From Opisthorchis felineus (Eukaryota; Platyhelminthes; Trematoda; Opisthorchiida; Opisthorchiidae): a stretch of 64,000 bases of DNA. The position numbers and the translations under genes are program-made. Positions 36,601 to 46,217 of the stretch are shown in pieces. The stretch is taken from positions 230,686-294,685 of the forward strand of contig SJOL01005688.1 in NCBI GenBank assembly GCA_004794785.1. Reading direction: 5' to 3'. How positions within the stretch are numbered: the first letter of the stretch is position 1; every line of letters begins with the position of its first letter. Below the pieces are notes generated by a model. It saw nothing but the letters and a program-made list of their open reading frames with translations. It was not told the DNA's origin and made no database searches.

Positions 36601-38543
36601 GTAGCTCTCAAGCTGTTCTGCAGCGGTTTATATCGATCACGGTTTTTTGTCGAGCGTCACCGATTTTTTGACTGAACTGCGGACTAAAATCGATGGGCCA
36701 CGCTGAGTGGATAATGTCCCGACCCCAGTTCACTTTCAGGGTGCAGCGAAGTGTTTCAGTAGCCGGTTGGATGGTAGCTGGATTACTGACTAACTGCGTT
36801 GTCAACTTTCAGAACACCGATTTCACCTGTGATTCTGTCTTGACCCATAACACACTACAGTTTCTTCTGTGATGCTCCCCTGGGCTGCGACCTTCCTAAG
36901 CTTGCCCGTTTAAGCACTTTTCATGCAACTTACAGAAAAATCTGATTTTCAAACAATCTGCGGAGATCCGGTCCATTTAATTTGCTCCTACGATTGTTGG
37001 ACCAAAACCGAGGAGCATGCAAATGGATGTAACCTAGTAACAGAGGTCAGATATTTATGGTGGTGAAGAGCCCAAAACTGATGTTCCAATTACGCTCCAA
37101 CTCTTCATTAGCAGACAACCATGGGGACGTCAGAAAAGAGGGGCTAACATGGGACAACTAAGGATATGGTTTTCACTAGCACGTGTAAGTGCTATGTCTT
37201 TAAGCACGTGCCAATGTAGTCAGACGCGCCGTTTGAACTGCGTTTTTTTGGTTCTCGAAAGCTCGTTTTCACAATGCACTGACTCTTTTCTCTAGAAAAC
37301 AATGTCACTCCTCCTCAAGGAAACACTTGAAGTGAAGACGAAAATTTCTCCCTCACGATTGATGTATTCCTTTGAAAGAGGTGACAAATATGGAGAATCT
37401 TCTGCGTTTCTGTATACAGTTAATTTCGAGTTTGACATCTTTGAATGTTTCCAGTGTCAGACTTTAGAGTGTGATGAAGTTGTTAAGTTGGATACCAATT
37501 TATGCGCGAAATTACGATGACTCAGTAGGCACGGCTACCGCTAGTGCTTCGTAGAAACTTGGAAGGCAGACAGCACAAACTGCACCCAAACCTTTCGTAA
37601 CATCATCCGGTCCCTTTTCTCATGTAAAATTCCGTCGACCTCTAGGTTTCAACCACTCCGAATTAGGAACAGAAAAGAGTGCTTTGCTCGGCATGCCTAA
37701 CACTTGACCCAGCCTACTTAGCTTTCAGTGCTGGATGGCATTTGAGATTCACGCTGTTCAGATGAGTTGAACCGGCCCTAACTGAGTCACTTTTTCGACC
37801 CATTTCACCGACCATCACTTTTTATCCGGTAAAGCAAAGCCCCTAGTTTTCAGTGCAAGGCTAATGACAAGTTGTTACCTGCTTGTTACTTGTTACTTGC
37901 TTGCTTGCCTACTTACTTTCTTACTTACTTACCTACTTACTTACTTACTTACCTACTTACTTACATCCCTACTTACTTACTTGCCTATTCACTGACTAAC
38001 TTTAGTGTGACTGACACTTGTAATCCTTATGTTGTGAGCGAAGCACACACCTTAGCTGGAAGTAATGTGGTTAAGCTTGGCTGGCTAATCGTTGCACTAA
38101 AGGGATATCAATGTGGGTTGTGATATTCATTCTAGCAGATAAGCTAGCAAATTGAATGACTCCTGGGTATTATACTGACGTCTAGCGGATGTCTGTAGGA
38201 CGTACATATGGTGAAGAGGGAAGTGACTAAGACTTAACAGTACTATCATTGTGATGGTGTATTTGAAATAGCTATACACGCGGACAATATGGCAGTGCCA
38301 TAATCTGGGTTGAACGATGTCAGTGTAGGCATGGCATTATCCAAAAATATTTCATAAGGAGAACATACAGAGAAAATGATGAAAAGATTACCTCGAGCCG
38401 ACTGCGTACTTCCGGAGATTTAAGTCTGCCGATCCTGCTTGACTTGCGGTACAAGCCACCGAATTTGGGTTGCCGGAAGTGGTTACCGATGAGACCTGGT
38501 AGTCGGTCGTTTGGAACTCGCTCAAAGATGCTTGGGAAACCAT
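21586..38543 (-). CDS. CCDC42/CFAP73-like (DUF4200) coiled-coil protein, eight exons
   Basis: Exons at 38392-38543, 36934-36987, 34666-34774, 30090-30304, 28498-28580, 24931-25040, 22303-22473 and 21586-21687 join in one frame of 332 codons; all seven junctions agree in phase. Residues about 80-205 match the DUF4200 pattern: [12 protein letters not shown], then [47 protein letters not shown] and LKLFPKGYI, as in CCDC42 and CFAP73, which are flagellum/cilium proteins (CFAP73 belongs to the inner-arm MIA complex). Residues 206-298 are long heptad-rich helix; 299-332 include a TTIRALRNL helix like the family's conserved C-terminal segment. The family is usually 300-320 residues; here an unusual 50-residue Ser/Thr-rich N-terminus is added and the C-terminus is incomplete. 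Start chosen at the ATG in gacATGG with good Kozak context. Introns hold LINE and SINE copies. Whether it is CCDC42 or CFAP73 is undecided. Confidence 0.7.
21974..22075 (-). mobile_element. tRNA-derived SINE, family A, truncated
   Basis: Tail half only: AGCACCCTTTCAGTGCC through GGTTGCCCAAGCCTAGACAG. The promoter boxes are missing, as expected for a 5'-truncated insertion. It lies in the intron between exons 7 and 8 of the CCDC42-like gene. Confidence 0.8.
22303..22473 (-). CDS. CCDC42-like gene exon 7
   Basis: Fifty-seven codons in phase 0 between TTTCTAG and GAG|GTAAGT. Highly charged helix: [14 protein letters not shown], then [20 protein letters not shown] and [10 protein letters not shown]. 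Confidence 0.75.
22955..23540. other. T-rich plus / A-rich minus stretch, unassigned
   Basis: Strand-skewed base composition keeps frames open on both strands. The minus strand reads charged, Gln/Lys/Arg-rich peptides (for example [19 protein letters not shown]), the plus strand hydrophobic ones. This could be an old retroelement ORF1 or simple composition bias; it sits in an intron of the CCDC42-like gene. Confidence 0.3.
24931..25040 (-). CDS. CCDC42-like gene exon 6
   Basis: Strong acceptor (CACTCCCAACTTCGCAG) and consensus donor (GCT|GTAAGT). Completes the Gly codon of FPKG and reads [17 protein letters not shown] followed by [11 protein letters not shown] longer frame up to an ATG at 25269 exists but is better explained as intron. 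Confidence 0.7.
25611..25690 (-). repeat. Dispersed repeat D, partial
   Basis: Only the end with GAAAGGCGAAAGCGGTAGTG and CGACATTATGAGTAGTGTG. Confidence 0.6.
25905..26020 (-). mobile_element. SINE-like copy with LINE-type 3' tail
   Basis: On the minus strand a family A-like body (CTGTCTAGGTGTGGGCGCCC, ATCTCAGCCCACAAAC) runs into GGCAGCGAAGCATCAGGGTT and ends in a short (GATGAT)n run. The last 40-50 bases match the 3' end of the RTE-like LINE copies at 31.2 and 35.2 kb, not the usual family A tail. Confidence 0.6.
26415..26640 (+). repeat. Dispersed repeat F, copy 2
   Basis: Partner of 11530-11745, sharing CACATCTGAACAG, TGTCCCGCCTGTCAGGTGAG and GCTGAACAGTTTTTGGTTAG. The preceding CGCGCCTGAATTG is the complement of a family B SINE head. 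Confidence 0.55.
27350..27422. repeat. TTTA-rich low-complexity tract
   Basis: AT-rich run of TTTATT and TATTA units with no other content. Confidence 0.7.
27830..28275 (-). mobile_element. RTE-like LINE, 3' end copy
   Basis: Minus-strand reading gives [36 protein letters not shown] and [18 protein letters not shown], the C-terminal tail of the LINE ORF. It aligns with 12450-12800, including the 3' part with AAACCGTGTACC. Strongly 5'-truncated. Confidence 0.7.
28498..28580 (-). CDS. CCDC42-like gene exon 5
   Basis: Eighty-three bases between CCAACAG and AAAAG|GTAAGT; reads [18 protein letters not shown] then IDTLKLFPK. The R-Y/AYEELL...LPKG motif is the second half of DUF4200. Confidence 0.75.
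29519..29583 (-). repeat. Dispersed repeat D, short fragment
   Basis: AACATCATAAACGAGAGATT and CCGTCAAAACCAAATTGGCA match the outer part of the 8.57 kb copy. Confidence 0.6.
30090..30304 (-). CDS. CCDC42-like gene exon 4, main coiled coil
   Basis: Acceptor TTTTTTCTCACCAG; 71 codons plus two bases to a CG|GTTAGT donor. The peptide [19 protein letters not shown], then [19 protein letters not shown] and [15 protein letters not shown] is a continuous heptad pattern with the conserved F-x-x-x-NxxK segment. A later GTGAGA at 30049-30054 is an alternative donor, but it does not keep frame with exon 5. Confidence 0.75.
30590..30770 (+). mobile_element. tRNA-like SINE, family C
   Basis: GACCGACCGGTGAAGTTCTC, box B GCGGGTTCGAATC, GGTGCCTACTGCTGGTGG and CATAGATCGGCTTCATTTAC, then GGACGAAATTC. 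Best-preserved box B of its family here. It lies just upstream of exon 4 of the CCDC42-like gene, inside intron 3. Confidence 0.7.
31165..33110 (-). mobile_element. RTE-like LINE, endonuclease plus RT, internally deleted
   Basis: From 33.1 kb down, the minus strand shows an AP-endonuclease N-terminal part, then [18 protein letters not shown] and [19 protein letters not shown]. It then jumps at the N (32294) into the reverse transcriptase: [29 protein letters not shown] and the catalytic YADDIVF. Downstream come [16 protein letters not shown] and [19 protein letters not shown] in shifted frames, and a 3' end with GATGATGAGGATGAT. An intact element of this type is about 3-3.5 kb; the catalytic half of the endonuclease and the RT N-terminus are absent. 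Frameshifts show it is dead. It lies in intron 3 of the CCDC42-like gene. Confidence 0.85.
31906..32293 (-). pseudogene. Reverse transcriptase fragment of the LINE
   Basis: The longest intact piece: palm-domain motifs [18 protein letters not shown] (finger/palm) and [15 protein letters not shown] with both catalytic aspartates kept, followed by the AL/thumb-side stretch [16 protein letters not shown]. Non-LTR RT of RTE/BovB type from memory of the family. Broken at both ends by the N junction and a frameshift near 31.9 kb. Confidence 0.8.
33905..33990 (+). repeat. Dispersed repeat G, copy 1
   Basis: GGTGCGTTTATAGGCTGTTG, ATCAGGTGGCTGTTGATCTA and GTCGAGCCTGG recur, diverged, at 36525-36605 and 61855-61935. 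Function unknown; non-coding. Confidence 0.55.
34666..34774 (-). CDS. CCDC42-like gene exon 3, DUF4200 start
   Basis: Acceptor TTATTTATTTGTCACAG, donor TCT|GTGAGT, 36 full codons. [20 protein letters not shown] followed by KRLASVEHQ is the opening of the DUF4200 region, where a basic helix leads into the first coiled coil. Confidence 0.7.
35197..35800 (-). mobile_element. RTE-like LINE, second 3' copy
   Basis: Aligns base by base over long stretches with 31.17-31.76 kb: AAGAAAAGAATAAAAGTGGA, CACATCTTACAGCGTCTCC, GAAAACAGCACTCTCTTCGG and AGCAATGGTTCTGAGACAAC. It ends in the same CATCATCGTCGTCGACAGC-type tail. 5'-truncated. Confidence 0.8.
36525..36605 (+). repeat. Dispersed repeat G, copy 2
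   Basis: GATGCGTTTATCAGCTGTCG, ATCACGTGGCTGTTGGTCTG and ACCGAGCTTGGCAAG. Lies in intron 2 of the CCDC42-like gene. Confidence 0.55.
36934..36987 (-). CDS. CCDC42-like gene exon 2
   Basis: Fifty-four bases after a pyrimidine-rich acceptor (CGGTTTTGGTCC...ATCGTAG) and before a CT|GTAAGT donor; reads [17 protein letters not shown]. It enters in phase 2 and leaves in phase 2, fitting exons 1 and 3. An upstream acceptor (CTGTTACTAG at 37034) would lengthen the exon but breaks the frame with exon 1. Confidence 0.5.
37540..37770 (-). mobile_element. RTE-like LINE, third, short fragment
   Basis: Matches the 31.4-31.6 kb segment weakly but in order: CTAGGTTTCAACC, CGAATTAGGAACAGAAAAGA, GTGCTTTGCTCGGCATGCC. 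More diverged than the 35.2 kb copy, so probably older. Confidence 0.55.
37872..37990. repeat. (TTAC)n / (TTGC)n microsatellite
   Basis: About 25 tetramer units, mostly CTTA with CTTG and CCTA variants. The Leu-Thr-Tyr frames across it are artefacts. It lies in intron 1 of the CCDC42-like gene. Confidence 0.9.
38392..38543 (-). CDS. CCDC42-like gene exon 1 (start)
   Basis: Begins [16 protein letters not shown]; 50 codons plus AG before a GAG|GTAATC donor. Rich in Ser, Thr, Ala and Asn, so probably disordered. The split codon AG|G joins to exon 2 in phase. A second frame across the same bases is open for nearly its length and reads [19 protein letters not shown], so the frame choice depends on the phase match and the ATG. 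Confidence 0.45.
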
Positions 38544-38549
38544 GTCAAT

Positions 38550-41500
38550 GGTGTTTTATCTCTCTGTTTTTTTTCTACATGCGAACTGGACGGCCGATTT
38601 GAAATATTGATTTATGGTCACGTGATGGACGTCAGAAGATCGGGCGACAACGGTTTGTCCTTCCGCCGTTGTACTAAACTAAAGCGACAAAAGTGACGCG
38701 CTTCCAATGCGGAATATTCACGGAACGGGAGAAGTCTTGTTAAATGCCGTTGCTCAAGCTGATTAAGGAACATGGTATTGCCTGGCAGAACCAGGGTAAC
38801 ACTTTTAATCCACTTAGGAGGGATGTTCTACCATTCATACCATGAGAAAAGGAGCGATATCTCAGAATTTTCTTCAAAGCCTTGGATACCTGCGATTTAG
38901 CCTGCGTGGCCGAGTGGATAGGGTGGTAGACCTCCATTTCGAAAATGCCGTCAAATAGGCCACAAAGTCCCACAAAGGTAATCTGCGTGCACGCTGTTCC
39001 GCAGAACAAGTTCTCATGACGCTATCCGCGACCTGATAAATCACTGTAGGTTTGACCAAGGTGTATGTTTAAATTAGTTCCACTGGAGTGCCACCTTGCC
39101 ATTGAATACTTGTACATCAAGCCGATCGTGATGATGCAGCGCACCGCTAATTGTGCGGTGCCTTTTCACTGATATGCACAACACACGAACGACAGTCGAG
39201 TAACTGCGGATACTCATCATTAACTGGCCAAGTGCACATCACATTTAAATATGAAAGTAGAGAGGTAAATACACGTGGTACAATAACAACACACGCAAAA
39301 GCCACTGGGCCTGACTCACTTGTATATGAACAACAAAAGTTTCGTTTTCTGGCCTCAAATTAAGTCTGGCATTGTTCTCCACCGAAAATCCGTCATGAGC
39401 TGAACTGAGGGTTAAACTAGTCGCAAGGCTCGGGCTGGTCTTCTGTATGATCAGTTGTCAACACGATGATTAACAGTGTATATACCGACAAGGTCATCTA
39501 CAGGCGACCTGTGTGTGACAGTCTGATAGTGTCAAAACACATGACGCTGTTAGCCCGAGGATTGCGTCTAGCGGACTACTACAGTTACAGTAAGGTTAAC
39601 GGACTAATTGACTGAGGGGGCTTTGGTAGAAAGAGAAGAAAACCGAGGAATGTCAACTTATCCTATGTGTGTTGGTGTTGTCATCATTGTCTGATGTGTC
39701 GCATCAACTGAAAGTCGGTATGCTTACTAGTCGCTTCGCTTTGAGTGGTACGGTGTTCGTCATAGAACCGGACCGACAGGCACACCAACTCTATGAATTC
39801 TAGAGGCGCTTTAGAGATGGAAGTTCTGTATCCGACCAGCTTGATACGTTCACGTACACTGGGTTTAACTCACTGTTCATGTAGAAGAAAGTTTAGACAA
39901 TAAGTGATCTGACTGTGTGTATAGTGTCCCATTGTGTTTGTTAGGCGCACTGACGCCACAAGAGTGAACGCTTGTCAACATAGTCCGGAGCAGGGTGACG
40001 GATTTGACAGGGTCTCTGATATTCAACCCCACGCAGATTACCCAAAGTTAGAAAGGAGATTGGAGTGGGGGTACCTGTAGGTGGGACACTGGACAGCGGA
40101 TACATCAGTATTGGCACAGACAGCAGGACTGTAGCAAAGAGAAGATCGACAACTAGGAACCACGGGTCTGGCTCTAAAACATGTCATTTCTGGCACGGCA
40201 TAAATATGATCGGTAACAATAAACTACAGCATTTCGTAAAGCTGTAGAGAGCACTTATGAGAGTAACTATGGCGGTCTGTCCTGCGGTATCGAGGTGATA
40301 GGTCTATGCATTTAAATGGACAAACAAAACGGCATGCATATGGGGGCAAAACACGGAAAATTAACTTGATGTACGTCAGGTCGTTAGGTGTGTGTGTGTG
40401 TGTGTGTGCGGAGGGGGGGGGAGAGGACAACTGAAAAGTTACAAATGGACGTAAACATACCTAGCAGATAGAAGGTCTGACAAACAGGAGATGGTCACCA
40501 GGCGCGCAGTGTGCCTCAAACTCTCACAGTCCCAGGTGCGCGCCGTAATGCATACCACCATACTTCGAGGCGCCAGACCCCGACGCAGCCCCGAGGCAAT
40601 AAGATAGGTCAGCAAATATTCAGAGGCCTGTTGCAAGCGCCAGTAGGACCAAATATGATGGTATGTTGTATGTGTTGTATATATGCCCACGCTGTATATG
40701 CTGACGTGATGTGGGACTATTTGGCTAACTAGCAGTTTGTTGAATCGCGAACTTATCGGCCACGAGAGAGGAAGAGAGAATCAAAGCCTTTTCGGAAAGG
40801 GAGCTACGTGTAGGAACCAGCTAGAAGGGTAGACGTGGTGTTTATCAAGTGCATACTAGACAGGGTCGTCTGCTGACAGCTGGTGTCAAAAGAGGTGAAT
40901 AGAAAGACGTACACACACAAACTGCTCACACGCGGATTGCGCTTAGCATCGGCATCCACAACGTGTCTTCTATTGCAGTCACTCACTGTAATCTGTGTCC
41001 ATACATGGCTTAACAGCTGCACATATATGCAAGCCGTCGATGTGAAAATCAACGATCTCTTCGCAAGCTTCTCAATATGAGCTAAAATCATGGAAAGCTT
41101 CAGTGACTTCCCTAGGCACCAAGCAATCAGGTCATTCACTTGGACGCTGCGAGCTCCGTTTGCAGCGTCTAGATAATCACTAATCAATCTATTCTGTTAG
41201 GTGGGCATCAGAGAAAGGTGGAACTGAAAGATGCATATCAGTGGGCATTCTGTGATTCTGTAGATGTAGGAGTTGATGCGGAGCCTGCATGACAACACGA
41301 TCAGCTAATAACTGTCAGAATCGTGTTCAAAGCATACCACATAGTCGTCTGAGTAGGTCACAGTGTAAAGTTGAATATCAGAAAAACGGCTGCCTGAAGC
41401 GAGCTACTAACGAGTTGATCAGGAGTTGAAACAGTTATATTCAGGCTAATTTCAACAGCCAATGCATCCAGAAAGACCGTACACTAATAAAAATACAGTA

Positions 41501-42280
41501 GTTTTGCTCAATAAGGTGATAATTTCCAGAAACGAAACAGATTCGTTTTCTCGTTCGAATTTGAGTGTCATGATGGATTCACGTTATCTATGGACACGTG
41601 CTAAAACCTCAAGCAGATGATCCTTAAACTTCATGAAAACGTTTGTGGATGCAAAATTTTCACCTGTTGAATTGTCCATAGTTTTATATAGCTAAGAATA
41701 ATCAAACTGCCAATTTTCTAACCTTAATTACAAGCAAAAACCTTGACTCCGTCTCCACATCCAATAACTGATGCCAGTTCTCTCTGTAAAGGATGACCCT
41801 GAAAACTGGATAAATGAACTGACATTGTAGTTACTTGTGGGATTATGGGGTAATGAAAGAGTTTAGGTGGAAACCATCTGGACTAATCTTCAGGATCTCC
41901 GACGCAGGAAACAAAGATACATCGAGAACGGTCTCATCCAACACCGAGACTGTTAGTCCATCTTTGGGGGGCAAACTCTCGTACTCATACGTCATAATTT
42001 ACAGTGACTCTCCTGCCTACATCAAGATGATTGGACCTCTAATATTGATGTGATACAACCCGGTAAAAGGTGGGATAAATGAACACCATCCAGAGCTGAA
42101 CCTTCTTCAACATGAAGAAAATTTTTAACCCGCCAGCTTGCAACCTTGATTTAAAAGATATCGATGGACCGAGATGCAGACTTCATAGTTTCACAAAGAG
42201 GGGTTTATGGCCTCTGAAAACGGTTGAGAAAAGCGTCATTCGAACAATACCATTTGACAACCAAAGAGCAAGTTGTGTGG
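38550..42280. other. No recognised gene
   Basis: Upstream of the CCDC42-like start. The first few hundred bases should hold its promoter and 5' leader, but no TATA box or other site stands out. A (GT)n tract lies at 40387-40408. Confidence 0.4.
40387..40408. repeat. (GT)n microsatellite
   Basis: Eleven GT units followed by a G-run at 40411-40421. Confidence 0.9.
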
Positions 42281-42430
42281 GTTCTGAAGCGAAGTCAGTG
42301 AGAAGCACTATGCAGTTATTCATCCCTATTGAGGATCATCAGCGGTACGCACCTCAAAAACTCGAACCCGCAACCTCACAGCTAGTAGTGTGACCACTTG
42401 ACCTTCCGGCCACAATTGGCTGAACAGCAA
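42280..42430 (-). mobile_element. tRNA-like SINE, family C
   Basis: Reverse-strand copy: GAAGTCAGTGAGAAGCACTA, GAGGATCATCAGCGGTACGC, the box B complement CTCGAACCCGCAACC and GACCACTTGACCTTCCGGCC. Confidence 0.65.
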
Positions 42431-42583
42431 TGTAAATAGCATGCAATTAGACAGGATGTAGCTCCAATCAGCCTTCAATCACGGAATTCACATCACATGG
42501 TCGCGCGTTGATTAACTGGTTCCTCGAGTAACGCCTTCGTAGACGGAAGTTTCACTCGTCTGTGCTACTTACAGTTTGCTTAC

Positions 42584-42622
42584 AATGTGAGAGGGTTTGA
42601 GAATTTCTACGGAGCACTCATC
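42584..42622 (-). CDS. Speculative minus-strand short exon
   Basis: Thirteen codons, DECSVEILKPSHI, between a very good acceptor (GACTGACTTCATTTGCAG) and ATT|GTAAGC; a second donor (ACT|GTAAGT) 11 bases on is equally good. Only one frame is open. No partner exon was found, so chance is the main alternative. Confidence 0.25.
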
Positions 42623-42639
42623 CTGCAAATGAAGTCAGT

Positions 42640-45600
42640 CTATCTTGTACTTGTCGCTTAGTTTCCAGTCCCTATGGCCGGAATTCTACAGAAGAAATCA
42701 CGAAATCGATCCAAGAACATATTCTACACGTACTTCGGCCGTCTGCCGCTTAATGGCTGGGGAAGGGTCATTCCTGAGATGAAGTGATCATGTAACACTC
42801 CTTCCAACACTATCATACGCCAACAGCACCAAGAGACTCGCCAAGTTAGGGTGGATACAAGGAACAGGGTTGTGATACAAACCCAACCATGGCTTCTTGA
42901 TCGCTCTTGTCTAACCGTATATTAACTCTCATGCATTCCCCTCAGGCTGCTCACAGCCATGCACCGAGTGGGTATCACGGCTGGACAGGTACAAAGCAAC
43001 ACACTTTGCTGGTCTAACGCGTCATAGAGGCGGCAGTGACATTACGCCTGCTTCGTACGTATGTTTGCCTAGCTGAGCAATAAAGGTCCATATTACCTTC
43101 AAAGTTTTTTATCACGCTTGAATTTACTCAGCCTCCAACGTAGTTCCAGTGTACTCATTTATCCTCATTTCCAAACACAAAAGGCCTGTTCCTTCATTAC
43201 TCAACTAACAGACAGCTGAATAGTTGAGATAATTGCGGTTGGTTTACCTTGTCTAGATCCTCAGACGGGTCAGTTAGATGGCTTCTTTATTGGCTCTATT
43301 TGTACGGGAAAGCAAGAGACCGTGGTGGCCTATATGTACCGAATCATCCCAATATATCCGTCAACACCGCGCCGCAAAGTACGCCTGGAAGTCTTGCGAC
43401 CTTCTGTTAGACATACCGGAATTAAAAAGTCAGCAAATCAGAAGGCCTCGTTTTAAACCAATTACGTGTTGACGGGAAAACTAACGTGCCAAGCGATGTG
43501 TCAATGGAGATGTGTTACCGTTTTTTGACAGAGATCACGTTATTTAAGTTCTTCACTATTGGTTTGAGCTCGATTTCACTGTTGAAATATGCCATATAGT
43601 TTGATTAGGTATAAACCTACAAACTGATCAACTTCGTATGTTGGTTCAAATCTCCCTCTAGTATTACAACCCACCCAGAGACCGAGTTCATCTGGATACA
43701 GAAAACAGCAAGATCTCGTAGATAATCACTGGTATGAACCTTGAATGAATTCGCACTCCAATCAAGGCCTTATAGAACGCATGAGATGGTCTACTGCCCG
43801 CGGTCGTGTAGGTGCAGAGTGTCTGCGAATGGGGTTGATTTGGCATATAAAATGGAGTCCCCTGAAATCCACGAAAGTATCAACCAGATCGTCGCAGTCA
43901 TTTCTGTCTTACGGGATTCGGATTTGAGTTGCAAGATCTGCCTCTTCAAAGCTTTATCAAATAAGCGAAAGTAGCCCAAGATAGAATCTTCAGGTCTTTT
44001 TCTCATGAATTTTTAACTTTGAGACGTCAAAGAAACTTATCAGTGATTAAAACCATCACCGAAGCTTTGAACGTGTTCTACACAAGGACCGTTCTCCATT
44101 TGGGGAGAAGATATCCCTTCCCATCTCTTCCCAAACCCTCTTTTGCCTGCGAAGTATTTTGGGCTACAAGGGCGGATCTCATCCGGTCTGACTGTACTGT
44201 CAGCGTCCGACAGACAAACGTTTACTCTTTTTAAGGATTTAATCTTCAAGTAGATGCTTTCATTGGAGAAAAGCGGCACAGTTTGCCGTGCCAAGTTTCG
44301 TCAGATAACCACTCAGAACAGAAATGTACAAAGCAGACGCTTCGTACGTGGCTTTTATTTCACTTCTATATGCATACAAACTCCAGAGACAGTGATAAAC
44401 TCCCTAGTCACTCCATTCAACCTGCTCTTAAACTTTGATGGTGGTTTACTCACTTCTAAATTCTGGATATAGCCTGATGAGCCTCGACTTGCCGGAATTG
44501 TTTTACATCTCTTTAGTATTGTTCTCACTATTCTATCAATCCACTACGGGTCATTTTTCACTCACTTCGTCTCTGAAAGTCTGAGGGATTTAGCCCTTCC
44601 GGTCATCAGTCTGTCGTATATGTAGACTTAGTGTGCTCAATTTTCAGAGTGTACTATGGGTAGATAGATAGGCAATTGGTCGCTCACTTGGATGATGGGT
44701 CACGTGATTAACTCTAGCACCACCATTAGCAGTTTCCACCAGAGAACTAACTATCTACTCAGATCCGTTTACTTTCAATGTCTGGCCACAGCTGTGGCAA
44801 GTGACATTTGTTCACGCAACCCAAGAGCGCGCACTCAGAGGGTATGCGTACTCGCAGTGTGACGCCCATGAAATGATCACGTGATGTCTGCCAAATCAAG
44901 CAAATGGATTCTAACGCAAATATTTTTCACAGTTTTAATAGCAGATTACGCTTTATCTTTATTTTGGTTGCACGTATAATTCGTTTTATACTTCTCCCAT
45001 CTGCACGAAACAGAAGAAATGGCGTGAAATTTGATGCTTCTCAACTTTTGCTCTGAATTTATCGATGTCTGTCAATTTTGTCGTAAGATTTATCCAACTT
45101 ATCAATGACTGTAAAACACCTTTTTTTCTCGAGCCTCTTGAATTCATACGTATGCATAGATATCATTGACAAGTCGGACAAGTCGCCAATAAATTAACAG
45201 ATTCTGTGCTCCTTCATCGGTGACAAAGGAAATTAGACATATGCGGAAAACACAAAGATTTCAGATACAATCACAGGACACTCCACTGGCATACCTTGTT
45301 GTCCAATTAATTTCGGTGATGCTAGATAGAGGGCGCCAAATTTTAGCTGTGACTAAGGAATAGGCAACCAATGTTGAACATATTTATAGCAAAATTCGTT
45401 AGGAAACGAGTGTTTCAAACATTTTCATCGTACAGAAGAGTGAACAACTACGGCAAGTTGTACTGAGTGCAAAGACGTTTCTGGTCAGTTCCTTAGGCCG
45501 AATGTCCGGTTCTAACTTTCTGAAGCCATTTTAGGGGCTAAATGTACAAGACTTGGTGTAAAAAAGGTTTATTCTGCTGGCAATCGTCCTTGAACTTAGC

Positions 45601-45860
45601 AACATGAATGACAAAATAAAAAGCGCTATAAAGAGGCACCACGCAACGATGTTAATATCCAAAGTATGTAGCATGGGAAAACGCGAATTTTGCCAATTCC
45701 AAATCATGCCCGCGAAACGGGAGATTCCGGCAGGGGAAAATGATGGCCAAGATGACCATATTAAAAAACACTACAAGTATGGGGAATGAAGGTACCTATT
45801 GAAATGTAAGTCACACGAAATGAAAATTAGCAACTCGAAGAGGTCTGATCAGATTGGCCA
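42640..45860. other. No recognised gene
   Basis: Unassigned. Overlapping frames on both strands at 43740-44010 carry no motif. No member of the SINE or LINE families was recognised. Confidence 0.35.
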
Positions 45861-45871
45861 TGCGACTATGT

Positions 45872-45925
45872 AGGCATGCGCATGTGCGTGTGCTCGTGTG
45901 CGAGAGTGTGCGTGGTGCGTGTGCT
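45872..45925. repeat. Alternating purine-pyrimidine tract
   Basis: GCATGCGCATGTGCGTGTGC followed by more TGTG/CGTG steps. Such alternation favours Z-DNA. It sits 0.3 kb beyond the stop codon of the zinc-finger gene. Confidence 0.75.
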
Positions 45926-46217
45926 TACAAGTACGTGCGCAGAGCGATGGCCGAGGTCGTGAATTTGTGATGCAGTCTGACTAAATGAACGAGAAGCCTG
46001 CACTAGCGAGGGGGCGGAATGCGAACACCTAGAAATCAAGTCAGGAAGAGGGATTCGTCACCATTTGATGAAGACGTCACACATGGAATTTGGTCCAAAT
46101 TTCAAGCAGCGTTTGCAAGTAAACAGACATAGTCCATTTAAGTCCGAATCACAAGTCAGGCGAATATTTCGACGCGGATGAATAGTGATTTATGGAACTC
46201 TTCGCTGCATTCGATTG

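Noticed and set aside
37302..37520. Plus-strand 72-codon frame after TTTTCTCTAG ([17 protein letters not shown]...)
   Set aside because: Good acceptor, but it lies in an intron of the minus-strand gene and beside a LINE fragment, with no family match.
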